A stretch of DNA of 64,000 nt from Lichenicoccus roseus (GTDB lineage: Bacteria; Pseudomonadota; Alphaproteobacteria; Acetobacterales; Acetobacteraceae): positions 62,001 through 126,000 of the forward strand of contig NZ_VCDI01000006.1 of NCBI RefSeq assembly GCF_005844085.1. Direction: 5' to 3'. Numbering within the stretch: the stretch's first letter is position 1; every line of letters starts with the position of its first letter. The notes beneath the pieces were generated by a model. It worked only from the letters and a program-made list of their open reading frames with translations, did no database searches and was not told the DNA's origin. The position numbers and the translations under genes were made by a program. This document shows positions 16,337 to 25,089 of the stretch, one piece after another.

Positions 16337-17467
16337 ATGAAGATCCGGGCAGCCGTGCTCGACACCATGGGCGCCGCACCGCCCTACGCCAGCAGCCTGC
16401 CGCTGCGTATCGTCGAGTTGGAGCTCGATCCGCCCGGCCGCGACGAGGTGCTGGTGAGGATCGCCGCCGCCGGCCTGTGCCATTCCGACCTCTCGGTCAT
16501 CAACGGCGACCGGCCGCGGCCGATGCCGATGGCGCTCGGCCACGAGGCCGCCGGCGTGGTGGAGCAGGTCGGCGCCGACATCACGGATCTGGTGCCGGGC
16601 GATCATGTGGTGATGGTGTTCATGCCCTCCTGCGGCCACTGCATGCCGTGCGCCGAGGGCCGGCCGGCATTGTGCGAGCCGGGTGCGGGGGCGAACGGCG
16701 CCGGAACGCTGCTCGGCGGCGGGCGGCGGCTGCATTGCGATGGCGTCACCATCAACCATCATCTCGGCTGTTCGGCGTTTGCGACCCATGCCGTGGTATC
16801 GCGCCGCTCCGTGGTGAAGCTGCCGCCGGATCTGCCGCTCGACGAGGCGGCGCTGTTCGGTTGCGCCGTGCTGACCGGAGTGGGGGCGGTGGTCAACACC
16901 GCCAGGCTGCAGCCGGGCGAGACCGCCGCGGTGATCGGGCTCGGCGGCGTCGGATTGTCGTCGGTGCTGGGCGCGGTCGCCTCCGGCGCAAGGCAGATCG
17001 TGGCGATCGACCTGTCGGACGAGAAGCTCGAGATCGCGCGCTCGCTCGGCGCCACCGACACCGTGAATGCGCGGGCGCCGGATGCGTCCGAACAGGTGCG
17101 CGCGCTGAGCGGCGGCGGTGTCGACTACGCCTTCGAGATGGCGGGCGCCGCTCGTGCCATGGAGCTTGCGTTCCGCATCACCCGTCGCGGCGGCACCACG
17201 GTGACCGCCGGACTGCCGCCGCCGACGGCGACGCTGGCGCTGCCGCTGGTTCAGCTGGTGGCCGAGGAGCGCACGGTGAAGGGTAGCTATATCGGCGCCT
17301 GCGTGCCGACGCGCGATATCCCGCGCTATGTCGGGCTGTATCGCGCCGGCAAGCTGCCGGTCGACCGGCTGATGAGCGGCAAGCTGCAGCTCGACCAGAT
17401 CAACGAAGGCTTCGACCGGCTGCATGAAGGCCGGGCGGTCCGGCAGATCATCGGGTTTCCGGCATGA
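16337..17467 (+). CDS. Zinc-dependent alcohol dehydrogenase
   Basis: A 376-residue medium-chain alcohol dehydrogenase, class III-like. Catalytic zinc ligands are in GLCHSDLSVINGD (Cys) and LGHEAAGVVEQVG (His-Glu). The structural zinc loop is CGHCMPCAEGRPALC, with four Cys. NAD binding is VIGLGGVGLSSVLGAVASGARQIVAIDLSDEKL. It interconverts an alcohol and an aldehyde. Its stop overlaps the phaE start by 4 bp (ATGA), and it lies 85 bp after the acylating aldehyde dehydrogenase, so alcohol, aldehyde and acyl-CoA could be linked in one pathway. The physiological alcohol is unknown. Confidence 0.9.
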   Translation: MKIRAAVLDTMGAAPPYASSLPLRIVELELDPPGRDEVLVRIAAAGLCHSDLSVINGDRPRPMPMALGHEAAGVVEQVGADITDLVPGDHVVMVFMPSCGHCMPCAEGRPALCEPGAGANGAGTLLGGGRRLHCDGVTINHHLGCSAFATHAVVSRRSVVKLPPDLPLDEAALFGCAVLTGVGAVVNTARLQPGETAAVIGLGGVGLSSVLGAVASGARQIVAIDLSDEKLEIARSLGATDTVNARAPDASEQVRALSGGGVDYAFEMAGAARAMELAFRITRRGGTTVTAGLPPPTATLALPLVQLVAEERTVKGSYIGACVPTRDIPRYVGLYRAGKLPVDRLMSGKLQLDQINEGFDRLHEGRAVRQIIGFPA

Positions 17468-18483
17468 GCAATGCGGCGAAGGATGGCGGGCTGCAGGCCG
17501 GCATCGAGGCGGGCCATGCGATGGCCGAGTTCTGGCATGCCGCCGGCACCGCCGCCCTGCAGGCGCAGCAGGATGCCGCCCGCGCCTTCGCCGGCTTCTT
17601 CACGCTTGGCGCCAGGCCGGGAGCGGAACCGGCCGACGCAGCACCATTGTCCACGCCCGGCGCGCATGCGGGACGGCCCCTGTCCGATCTGATGCAGTCC
17701 GCATCGGCGCTGCACGAGAAGCTGCTCGCCGCCTTCATGGCGGCGGTGAGTTCGGGCAACGCCGGCGTCGAGGCGGGTTGGCGCGCGATGACCGAGCCGA
17801 ATGCGTGGCTGACCGGCGCGATGGGGTTCGGCGCGACCGGCCTGGAGGCGATGCAGGGTCCAGCCGCCTACCTGGCGGAAGGACCCAGGTTCGCCGATCT
17901 GTGGACCGCCGAGCGACAGCAGGCGGCGGTGACGAAGGCATGGCTCGACATGAGCCGTTGCCGGCTGGAGCACGGCGCGATCGTGCTCGCGGCCTGGATC
18001 CGCGCCGGCCAGATCTTTCTGGGCGAAATGACGGCAAAGACGCGGGTCGACCAGCATCCGCCGGCCGGCCGCGCGCTGCTGACGCTGTGGACCGAGACCG
18101 CCAACCGCGAGCTGCTCGAGACGCAGCGGTCCGAGCCATTCCTGCGCACCCAGGCGGCGCTGATGCGCGCCAGTACCGAGCTGAAGCTGGCGCAGCGCGA
18201 GGTGGTGGAGGCCTGGGCCAACCAGTTCGGCCTGCCGACGCGCACCGAGCTGGATGACGTGCATCGCACTGTGACGACCTTGCGTCGGGAACTGCGCCTG
18301 CTGCAGCGGCAGTTGCGCATGCCGACGGCCGGGCAGGCAGACCCGGCGCGTGTGCATCCGGCCTACCCGCCGGAGCCGCGCGAGCCGGTTGCCCCGGTCG
18401 CCACGCGACGCGGCATCAACGGCCACAAGCCCCGTTCGTCTTCGAAGCAGGTACGGCCGGGCCAGGGGAGCCAGCGTCCATGA
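17464..18483 (+). CDS. phaE: Class III PHA synthase subunit PhaE
   Basis: A 339-residue largely helical protein without enzymatic motifs. The C-terminal third matches PhaE: FLRTQAALMRASTELKLAQREVVEAWANQFGLPTRTELDDVHRTVTTLRRELRLLQRQL, where the LPTR-E-D segment and following coiled coil are characteristic. PhaE partners PhaC in class III synthases and is needed for activity. The gene overlaps the alcohol dehydrogenase upstream and phaC downstream by 4 bp each, so the subunits are made together. The N-terminal half (Ala/Gly-rich, phasin-like) is less conserved. The identification rests on the C-terminus plus the position next to phaC. Confidence 0.82.
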   Translation: MSNAAKDGGLQAGIEAGHAMAEFWHAAGTAALQAQQDAARAFAGFFTLGARPGAEPADAAPLSTPGAHAGRPLSDLMQSASALHEKLLAAFMAAVSSGNAGVEAGWRAMTEPNAWLTGAMGFGATGLEAMQGPAAYLAEGPRFADLWTAERQQAAVTKAWLDMSRCRLEHGAIVLAAWIRAGQIFLGEMTAKTRVDQHPPAGRALLTLWTETANRELLETQRSEPFLRTQAALMRASTELKLAQREVVEAWANQFGLPTRTELDDVHRTVTTLRRELRLLQRQLRMPTAGQADPARVHPAYPPEPREPVAPVATRRGINGHKPRSSSKQVRPGQGSQRP

Positions 18484-19751
18484 ACGCCATGGCGCCCGAG
18501 CGCAAGAGTTCGGCGGGATCACCCACGCCGCCGGCGGCCGCTTCCCCCATGGCCGCCGCCATCCCGTTGCCTTGGACCCAGGCCTTGACGGTGACGGCCG
18601 ACATGATGGCGGCCACGGCGCGGATGAACGGCAAGATGCTGTCCGGCGCGTCGCGCCTGGGCCGCCTCCGCGACAGCGATGTCGAGATCGCCACCACCCC
18701 GAAGGACCTGGTGTGGAGCCAGGACAAGGTGACGCTGCACCGCTACCGCCCGCTCGCCGGGCAGAAGGTCCGCATTCCGTTGCTTGTCACCTACGGGCTG
18801 ATCGGGCGCTGGACCATGACCGACCTGCAGGACGACCGCTCGCTGGTGCGCAACCTGCTGCACCTGGGCGTCGATCTGTATGTGGTGGATTGGGGCAATC
18901 CGTCGCGCGCCGACCGCTACCTGACGATGGACGACTATATCTGCGGCTATCTCGACCGGTGCATCGAGGAAGTGGCGCGGCTGTCCGGGGTGGAGAGGGT
19001 CAACCTGTTCGGCCTTTGCGAAGGCGGCGTGTTCACCACCTGCTATGCGGCGCTCGAGCCCGAGCGCGTCAACACCATGACGCTGGCGATCACGCCAATC
19101 GATTTCCATGCCGACACCAGGCAGGACCGGCTCGGCCACGGACTGATCAACGTGTGGACGCGATCGCTGCCGGCCCAGGATGTCGAGCGGCTGATCGAGG
19201 CGCACGGCAACGTACCGGGCCGGTTCTTCGGCGCGATGTTCAACCAGCTGACGCCGATGCGCACCGCGCTCAAATACAATCTCGACATGCTCGACATCGT
19301 CGATGACGACAAGCGGCTGCTCAACTGGCTGCGCATGGAGAAATGGATCGCCGACCGGCCCGACCATCCCGGCGAGGCCGCCAGGCAGTGGCTGATCGAG
19401 CTGTATCAGCAGAACAAGCTGATCCGCAACGAATTGGAACTGGATGGCCGGCGCGTCGAGCTTGGGCGCATCACCATGCCGGTGCTGAACGTGTTCGGCA
19501 GCGACGACCACATCATCCCGGCCGAGACCAGCCGGGCGCTCGGGCGCGAGGTCGGCACCGACGAGTACGAGGAGCTGGCGTTGCCCGGTGGCCATGTCGG
19601 CATCTTCGTCGGCGGCCGGTCGCAGCGACTGTTTGCGCCCGCCCTCGCGGATTTCGTGATGCGACACGACCGAGACCCCGCGCGCCGGGACGGCGAAATG
19701 GACCCCGCGCGCCGGGACGGCGCGACCGAACACGGAGCAATTCCGACATGA
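18480..19751 (+). CDS. phaC: Class III PHA synthase subunit PhaC
   Basis: A 423-residue alpha/beta hydrolase-fold polymerase that joins hydroxyacyl-CoA monomers into polyester. The lipase-like box is NLFGLCEGGVFT, with nucleophile Cys180 in place of Ser. The catalytic Asp is in VFGSDDHIIP (342/343) and the His in GGHVGIFVGGRS (372). LYVVDWGNPSRADRYLTMDDY is a signature of PHA synthases. About 400 residues and a phaE partner place it in class III. Its tail (400-414) carries a duplicated DPARRDG. Start and stop overlap the neighbouring genes by 4 bp, so expression is tightly coupled. Confidence 0.93.
   Translation: MNAMAPERKSSAGSPTPPAAASPMAAAIPLPWTQALTVTADMMAATARMNGKMLSGASRLGRLRDSDVEIATTPKDLVWSQDKVTLHRYRPLAGQKVRIPLLVTYGLIGRWTMTDLQDDRSLVRNLLHLGVDLYVVDWGNPSRADRYLTMDDYICGYLDRCIEEVARLSGVERVNLFGLCEGGVFTTCYAALEPERVNTMTLAITPIDFHADTRQDRLGHGLINVWTRSLPAQDVERLIEAHGNVPGRFFGAMFNQLTPMRTALKYNLDMLDIVDDDKRLLNWLRMEKWIADRPDHPGEAARQWLIELYQQNKLIRNELELDGRRVELGRITMPVLNVFGSDDHIIPAETSRALGREVGTDEYEELALPGGHVGIFVGGRSQRLFAPALADFVMRHDRDPARRDGEMDPARRDGATEHGAIPT
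19677..19723. repeat. Direct repeat at the end of phaC
   Basis: A 20-odd-base segment beginning GACCCCGCGCGCCGGGACGG occurs twice in tandem, in frame, encoding DPARRDG-EM-DPARRDG at the very C-terminus of PhaC, followed by ATEHGAIPT. The duplication adds a charged tail beyond the usual end of the fold; it is probably recent because the copies are identical. Confidence 0.75.
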
Positions 19752-21409
19752 GCAACAAGATCGTCTCCGCGGACGAGGCCGTCGCCGCGATCCGGACCGG
19801 CTGCACCGTCTCGGTTTCCGGCTTCGTGGGGGTCGGCACGCCGGACGAGGTCCTGCTGGCGCTCGAGCGGCGCTACAACGACACCGGTCTCTCCGGCGAG
19901 CTGACGCTGGTGTTCGCGGCCGCCCCTGGCGACGGCAAGGATCGCGGCCTCAACCGCCTGGCGCATCCCGGCCTGGTGCGGCGCGCGGTCGGCGGCCACT
20001 GGTCGCTGGTGCCGAAGCTCGGCCAGTGCGCCATGAACGGCGAGATCGAGGCCTACAACCTGCCGCTGGGTTGCATCGCGCAGCTCTATCGCGACATCGC
20101 CGCGCACCGGCCCGGCCTGCTGTCGAAGGTCGGACTGCGCACCTTCGTCGACCCGCGGCTCGGCGGCGGCAAGATCAACGACCGCACCACCGAGGACCTG
20201 GTCCGGCTGCTGGAAATCGATGGCGAGGAGGTGCTGCTCTACAAGGCCTTCCCGATCGACGTCGCCATCGTACGCGGTACCACCGCGGACACCGCCGGCA
20301 ACATCACCATGGAGCGCGAGGCACTGCAGCTCGACGTGCTGTCGGCGGCGATGGCGGCGCACAATTCGGGCGGCATCGTGATCGCCCAGGTCGAGCGCAT
20401 CGCCCAGGAAGGCTCGCTGGATGCAAGGCGGGTACAGGTCCCCGGCATACTGGTCGACTACGTGGTGCTCGCCGAGCCGAAGAATCACTGCCAGACCTAC
20501 GCGACGGCGCATAACGGCGCCTTCTCCGGCCAGATCCGGGTGCCGCTGGACCGCATCCCGACGCTGCCGTTCGACGAGCGCAAGATCGTCGCCCGCCGGG
20601 TGGCACTCGAGCTGCCGGTTGGCGGCGTGGTCAATCTCGGCATCGGGATGCCGGAGTGCGTCGCCACCGTGGCGGCCGAGGAGAAGATCCTCAGGCACGT
20701 CACCCTGACCGCGGAGCCGGGGGTGATCGGCGGCCTGCCGCAGAGCGGGCTGAACTTCGGCACCGCGCTGAACCCGGCGGCGGTGATCCAGCAGAACCAG
20801 CAGTTCGACTTCTACGACGGCGGCGGGCTGGACCTGGCCTGCCTCGGGATGGCGCAGTCGGACGCCAAGGGCAACGTCAATGTCAGCCGCTTCAACGGGC
20901 GGCTCGCTGGCGCCGGCGGCTTCATCAACATCAGCCAGAGCGCGCACAAGCTGGTGTTCGCCGGCACCTTCACGGCCGGCGGCCTGCTGGTGCATATCGA
21001 GGATGGCCGCCTGCACATCGTGCGCGAGGGCAGGACGCACAAGTTCATCGAGGCGGTCGAGCAGATCACCTTCAGCGGCGACTATGCCGGCGAGAAGGGC
21101 CAGCAGGTGCTGTATGTCACCGAGCGCTGCGTGTTCGCCCGCACGCATGACGGTGTCGAGCTCGTCGAGGTCGCGCCCGGGATCGACATCGAGCGGGACA
21201 TCCTGGCGCAGATGGGGTTCCGGCCGATCGTGGACCGGCCACGGATGATGGATGCCCGACTGTTCCGGCCCGAAGCGATGGGCCTGCATCTCGCACTACA
21301 CGAACTGAGCGTTCCGGAGCGGGCCAGTCATGCGGGCGAGCGGCAGCAGCGTCCGCAAAGAGGCGTGCCCGCGGTTCTGGAACCGCAATACGCTGCCGCA
21401 GGAGACTGA
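19748..21409 (+). CDS. Fused acyl-CoA:carboxylate CoA-transferase
   Basis: A 553-residue single-chain CoA-transferase of the propionate/acetate CoA-transferase (COG4670) type, with alpha and beta halves fused. The N-terminal half has GCTVSVSGFVGVGTPDEVL and DPRLGGGKIND. The C-terminal half has VVNLGIGMPECVATVAAEE (about 296-312), catalytic Glu323 in LTAEPGVIGGLPQSG, and GGGLDLACLGMAQSDAKGNVNVSRF. It moves CoA between carboxylic acids through a glutamyl-CoA thioester. It overlaps phaC by 4 bp, so it probably activates the hydroxy acid that PhaC polymerises. About 40 residues at the C-terminus look unconserved. Confidence 0.87.
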   Translation: MSNKIVSADEAVAAIRTGCTVSVSGFVGVGTPDEVLLALERRYNDTGLSGELTLVFAAAPGDGKDRGLNRLAHPGLVRRAVGGHWSLVPKLGQCAMNGEIEAYNLPLGCIAQLYRDIAAHRPGLLSKVGLRTFVDPRLGGGKINDRTTEDLVRLLEIDGEEVLLYKAFPIDVAIVRGTTADTAGNITMEREALQLDVLSAAMAAHNSGGIVIAQVERIAQEGSLDARRVQVPGILVDYVVLAEPKNHCQTYATAHNGAFSGQIRVPLDRIPTLPFDERKIVARRVALELPVGGVVNLGIGMPECVATVAAEEKILRHVTLTAEPGVIGGLPQSGLNFGTALNPAAVIQQNQQFDFYDGGGLDLACLGMAQSDAKGNVNVSRFNGRLAGAGGFINISQSAHKLVFAGTFTAGGLLVHIEDGRLHIVREGRTHKFIEAVEQITFSGDYAGEKGQQVLYVTERCVFARTHDGVELVEVAPGIDIERDILAQMGFRPIVDRPRMMDARLFRPEAMGLHLALHELSVPERASHAGERQQRPQRGVPAVLEPQYAAAGD

Positions 21410-21588
21410 CACCGGCCCAGGCTTAACCCGATCTTGTGGATGAACGGAGTACAAGGTCCGTGCGTTCAGTGGATCCCGGCTCCGAGGCTGTTGACGCACC
21501 AATGCCGCAGCTGGTCCCCTCGGGGCCGCCAGTCTCCGGGGGGTCGGGCGTGATCGGGTCCGGAGGATGGGTTCACACCCTTGGCAAG

Positions 21589-22524
21589 ATGCTGCGAAAA
21601 ACCGTGACGACGACAGGCCCATCATTTGAATTCGATCTGGCGGTCGACCCGATCGAGCAGTTCCGCACTCCAGACCGCACCGGCTCCTATCTCGGCGTCT
21701 CGAAACATGGGTTCCACCGGGTCGCCTACGTCGAGTGGGGCGATCCGCAATCAGAGCGTGTTGCGATCTGCCTGCACGGGCTCTCCCGCCAGGGGCGCGA
21801 CTTCGACCTGATCGCTGCCGAGCTGGCGCGCCGGGGCTGGCGTGTGATCTGTCCGGACCTGGTCGGCCGCGGCCGCAGCGACTGGCTGCGCGAGCCGACC
21901 GAATATACGCTGCCGCAATATGTTTCCGACCTCGCCGCCCTGGTAGCCCGCCTCGATGTGCCGCGCATCGACTGGATCGGCACCTCGCTCGGCGGCATCG
22001 TCGGCATGCTGATGGCCGGGCAACGGCAATCTCCGGTAAGCCGGCTGGTGGTGAACGATATCGGCCCGTTCGTAACCTGGCAGGTGCTGCAGCGCCTCGC
22101 CGAAGCGGTGCGCGCGGCTCCGCTCACCATGCCGGACCTCGCATCGGCGACAAGTTTCGTCCGGACCTCCCTGTCCGGCTTCGGCCCGCTTTCCGACGAG
22201 AAGTGGGAGCACATGGCGCGGCACGGCTTCGTCCAGAACAATGTAGGCGCATGGAGGAAGCTTGCCGATTCCGACATCGCAGGTCCGCTGCGCTCCAGCC
22301 TGCTGTTCAACCTGAGCATCTGGAACTACTGGGACCAGATCGAGTGTCCGACTCTGGTGCTACGCGGCACCGAGTCGGACGTCCTGCCGGCGGCCATCGC
22401 CACCGAGATGACGCAGCGCGGCCCGAAGGCGGATCTCGTCGAGTTCCGCGGCTGCGGCCACGCGCCGGCGCTGATGGACGCCGACCAGATCGCCACGGTG
22501 GCGGACTGGCTCGGCCAGGATTAG
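21589..22524 (+). CDS. Alpha/beta hydrolase
   Basis: A 311-residue alpha/beta-fold hydrolase. The oxyanion motif is ICLHGLSRQGRDFD, the nucleophile Ser is in IDWIGTSLGGIVGMLMAG, the acid lies near LVLRGTESDVLP, and the His is in FRGCGHAPALMD. It probably hydrolyses an ester or a PHA oligomer, but the substrate is not evident. The start is uncertain: an ATG at 21,589 matches the expected N-terminus, while the frame is open back to 21,436. It follows the PHA operon in the same direction after a gap of about 180 bp. Convergent with the dehydrogenase gene downstream. Confidence 0.82.
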   Translation: MLRKTVTTTGPSFEFDLAVDPIEQFRTPDRTGSYLGVSKHGFHRVAYVEWGDPQSERVAICLHGLSRQGRDFDLIAAELARRGWRVICPDLVGRGRSDWLREPTEYTLPQYVSDLAALVARLDVPRIDWIGTSLGGIVGMLMAGQRQSPVSRLVVNDIGPFVTWQVLQRLAEAVRAAPLTMPDLASATSFVRTSLSGFGPLSDEKWEHMARHGFVQNNVGAWRKLADSDIAGPLRSSLLFNLSIWNYWDQIECPTLVLRGTESDVLPAAIATEMTQRGPKADLVEFRGCGHAPALMDADQIATVADWLGQD

Positions 22525-22596
22525 CGACCGGGCGGTTAGCGCGCAGCGCACACCGATACCGACCGTCCGCGCGCTCCTCGGACAACACCCGGGACA

Positions 22597-24012
22597 TCAG
22601 AGCCGGTCGGACCAGACGGTCTGGGCGTTGAGGAATTCGCGCAGGCCGAAGTGCGACAGTTCCCGGCCATAGCCGCTCTTCTTGATGCCGCCGATCGGCA
22701 CCCGCGGATCGGAGATCGCGTAGCCGTTGACGAACACGCCCCCGGTATTCATCCGCCGCGCCAGCCGGCGGCCGATGCTGCGATCGCCGGTCCAGAGGCT
22801 GCCGCTCAGCCCGAACTCGCTCTGGTTCGCAAGCTGCACCGCGTGATCGGCATCGCTGGCAATCGTGATCGCCGCCACCGGCCCGAAGGTCTCGGCATCG
22901 AAGGCCTGCATGCCAGGCAGCACCTGGTCGAGCACCGTCGGCGCATAGAAGCAGCCCGGCCCCTCGACCGCATGGCCGCCGGTCAACAGCCTGGCGCCGG
23001 CGGCGAGGCTCGCCTCGACCTGGCCGTGCAGTTCGTCTCGCAGGTCTGCCCGTGCCATCGGACCGACCTCGGTGTTCTCGTCGAGCGGATTGCCGACCCG
23101 TAGCGCCTTCACGGCCCCGACAAAACGCTCGGTGAAGCGCTCGGCCACCGGCGCCTCGATGATGAAGCGCTTGGCGGCGATGCAGACCTGGCCGCAATTC
23201 TGGAATCGCGCGGTGACGGCGGCGCGTATCGCGGCGTCGAGGTCGGCATCGGCGAGCACGATGAACGGGTCGGAGCCGCCCAGCTCCAGCACCGACTTCT
23301 TCAGCGCGGCGGCCGCCTGCGAGGCGATCTGCCGGCCCGCCGCAACACCACCGGTCAGCGTGACCGCGGCGATGCGGTCATCGGCGATCACTACCGGGCT
23401 CTGGCTGCGGGTCAGGTTGGCGACGGTGAACACCCCGTCCGGCAGTCCGGCCTCCTGCCAGGCCTGTTCCAGCAGCAGCGCCGAGCCGACCACGTTGCCG
23501 GCCGGCTTGAGGAAGAAGCCGTTGCCGCCCATCATGATCGGCACCGCGCCCCGCATGGCCTGCCAGTACGGGAAATTCCACGGCATCACCGCATACACGG
23601 TACCCAGCGGCAGGAACGAGACGGTCGCGCGGTCGCCCTCGACACTGGTGCTCTCATCCTCCAGCAGCCGCGGACCGTTCTCGCCATACCAGTCGCAGAG
23701 CGCTGCGCATTTCTCGATCTCGGCCCGCGCCTGGATGATCGGCTTGCCCATCTCGCGGGTCGCCATCAAGGCCATCTCGTTCTGGCGCCGGCGCAGCACC
23801 GACGCCATGCGGTGCAGCAGGGCGGCGCGTCTGGTGGCGGCGGTGTCGCGCCAGCGCTCGAACCCGATCTGCGCCCGCTCGAGCAGGCTGCGCAGCTCGC
23901 TGTCGGTCAGGAACGGATGGCGGGCGAATACGACGCCGTCGGTGGGATCGGTCGACACCGCGCCGGGCAGATTGCCAGGATGCCGGTCGGTGGAAGTCTG
24001 GAAGGCTGACAT
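22597..24012 (-). CDS. NAD(P)-dependent succinate-semialdehyde-type dehydrogenase
   Basis: A 471-residue non-acylating aldehyde dehydrogenase. PWNFPYWQAMRGAVP is the cofactor-binding start, VTLTGGVAAGRQIASQAA and SVLELGGSDPFIVLADADLD give the Gly-rich loop and base Glu, and FQNCGQVCIAAKRFII has the nucleophile Cys. FDAETFGPVAAI and GYGRELSHFGLREFLNAQTV are typical of the short succinate-semialdehyde dehydrogenase (Sad/GabD) group. The likely reaction is succinate semialdehyde to succinate. The ATG at 24,012 (MSAFQTS) is preferred to one ten codons upstream. It converges on the alpha/beta hydrolase and may help dispose of C4 intermediates of PHA metabolism. Confidence 0.87.
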   Translation of the reverse strand: MSAFQTSTDRHPGNLPGAVSTDPTDGVVFARHPFLTDSELRSLLERAQIGFERWRDTAATRRAALLHRMASVLRRRQNEMALMATREMGKPIIQARAEIEKCAALCDWYGENGPRLLEDESTSVEGDRATVSFLPLGTVYAVMPWNFPYWQAMRGAVPIMMGGNGFFLKPAGNVVGSALLLEQAWQEAGLPDGVFTVANLTRSQSPVVIADDRIAAVTLTGGVAAGRQIASQAAAALKKSVLELGGSDPFIVLADADLDAAIRAAVTARFQNCGQVCIAAKRFIIEAPVAERFTERFVGAVKALRVGNPLDENTEVGPMARADLRDELHGQVEASLAAGARLLTGGHAVEGPGCFYAPTVLDQVLPGMQAFDAETFGPVAAITIASDADHAVQLANQSEFGLSGSLWTGDRSIGRRLARRMNTGGVFVNGYAISDPRVPIGGIKKSGYGRELSHFGLREFLNAQTVWSDRL

Positions 24013-24154
24013 GGCTTGAACATCCTCGTGCACCGGCTGCAATGCGGCGCTTGCACAGGCTGGATGTATGCGCCTCGACAGGAGCCCACCAGATAAGCTC
24101 TCAACCTATGACCTGCGGTCCCCGTCGGGGAGACCCAGGCCCGCAGGGGGACGC

Positions 24155-24961
24155 TCAGGGGGGCGCGCGCTCGGATGGGCGCGGGATGTAGGTAACCAGC
24201 GAGAGATCGTGCCGGCTTTCCGGGACCATCGAGACGTAGGTCAGGTCGACCGTCCCATGCACCGGATGATCGATGCGCTTCACGCCTTCATCGAAATGCC
24301 GCACGTCGTGGTCCGGCCACCACAGCCGGAACTCCGTGCTGCTGGCGATCAGCTCGTCTGCCAGCGTGCGGAACGGCGTCTTGTCGGCCGCCTGCGCCTG
24401 GGCGGCGCGGAAGGTCGCCAGCATGCCGCGTGCCACGACTTCCCAATCGACGATCAGGCGCCGGTATGGCGGATGCAGGAACAGCAGCCGCAGGGTGTTG
24501 CGCTCGTGCGGCTCCAGGACGCCGTAGTCGGTGAACAGGTCGGCGATCGCGCTGTTCCAGGCCAGGATATCCAGCCTGGTGTTGCGGATGTAGGCCGGCA
24601 CCGGATCGAGCGCTCGCAGCAGCAGCAGCAGCCCGTTGCTGAGGCTGTCGTCGGGCGGCGCTTCCGGCGGCCTGCGCTCGGACAGCGCGAACAGGTGGAC
24701 GCGCTCGGTGTAATCCAGCCGAAGCGCCTCGGCGACGCGATCCAGGGTTTCTGGGGAGGCACGGATCTCGCGGCCCTGCTCGAGCCAGGTGTACCAGCTC
24801 ACGCTGACGCCGGCGAGTTGTGCCACCTCCTCGCGGCGCAAGCCCGGCGTACGGCGGCGTCCGACCGCGAAACCGGCAGCGGCGGGGTCCAGCCGCGCAC
24901 GCCGGTCGACCAGGAACGCGCCCAGGATCTTGCGCTGCTCGTCGGAAGGCGCCTTCTGCAC
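24155..24961 (-). CDS. XRE-type regulator with MmyB-like ligand domain
   Basis: A 268-residue transcriptional regulator. The helix-turn-helix covers residues 30-95: GRRRTPGLRREEVAQLAGVSVSWYTWLEQGREIRASPETLDRVAEALRL. The C-terminal part has the MmyB-like PAS-fold ligand pocket: PAYIRNTRLDILAWNSAIADLFTDYG, RNTLRLLFLHPPYRRLIVDWEVVARGMLATFR, FRLWWPDHDVRHFDEGVKRIDHPVHGTVDLTY. Such proteins bind a fatty-acid-like ligand and usually control adjacent reductase or dehydrogenase genes. It lies between the dehydrogenase (same strand, downstream) and the esterase (divergent), either of which may be its target. Confidence 0.87.
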   Translation of the reverse strand: MQKAPSDEQRKILGAFLVDRRARLDPAAAGFAVGRRRTPGLRREEVAQLAGVSVSWYTWLEQGREIRASPETLDRVAEALRLDYTERVHLFALSERRPPEAPPDDSLSNGLLLLLRALDPVPAYIRNTRLDILAWNSAIADLFTDYGVLEPHERNTLRLLFLHPPYRRLIVDWEVVARGMLATFRAAQAQAADKTPFRTLADELIASSTEFRLWWPDHDVRHFDEGVKRIDHPVHGTVDLTYVSMVPESRHDLSLVTYIPRPSERAPP

Positions 24962-25089
24962 GACGAACCTCCCGCTGCGGGAAGCATTCTACCATCTCCG
25001 CCGGGGGATCCGCATTCCAGCGCTCGACGATCCGGCCAGTGCCGCGTGCCGGACACGATGATCCAGTTTCTTGCAAAGGCGGCCAGACC

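Noticed and set aside
19406-21289. A 627-codon frame on the minus strand opposite phaC and the CoA-transferase.
   Set aside because: Runs against two genes with intact catalytic motifs; composition is that of a GC-rich complement.
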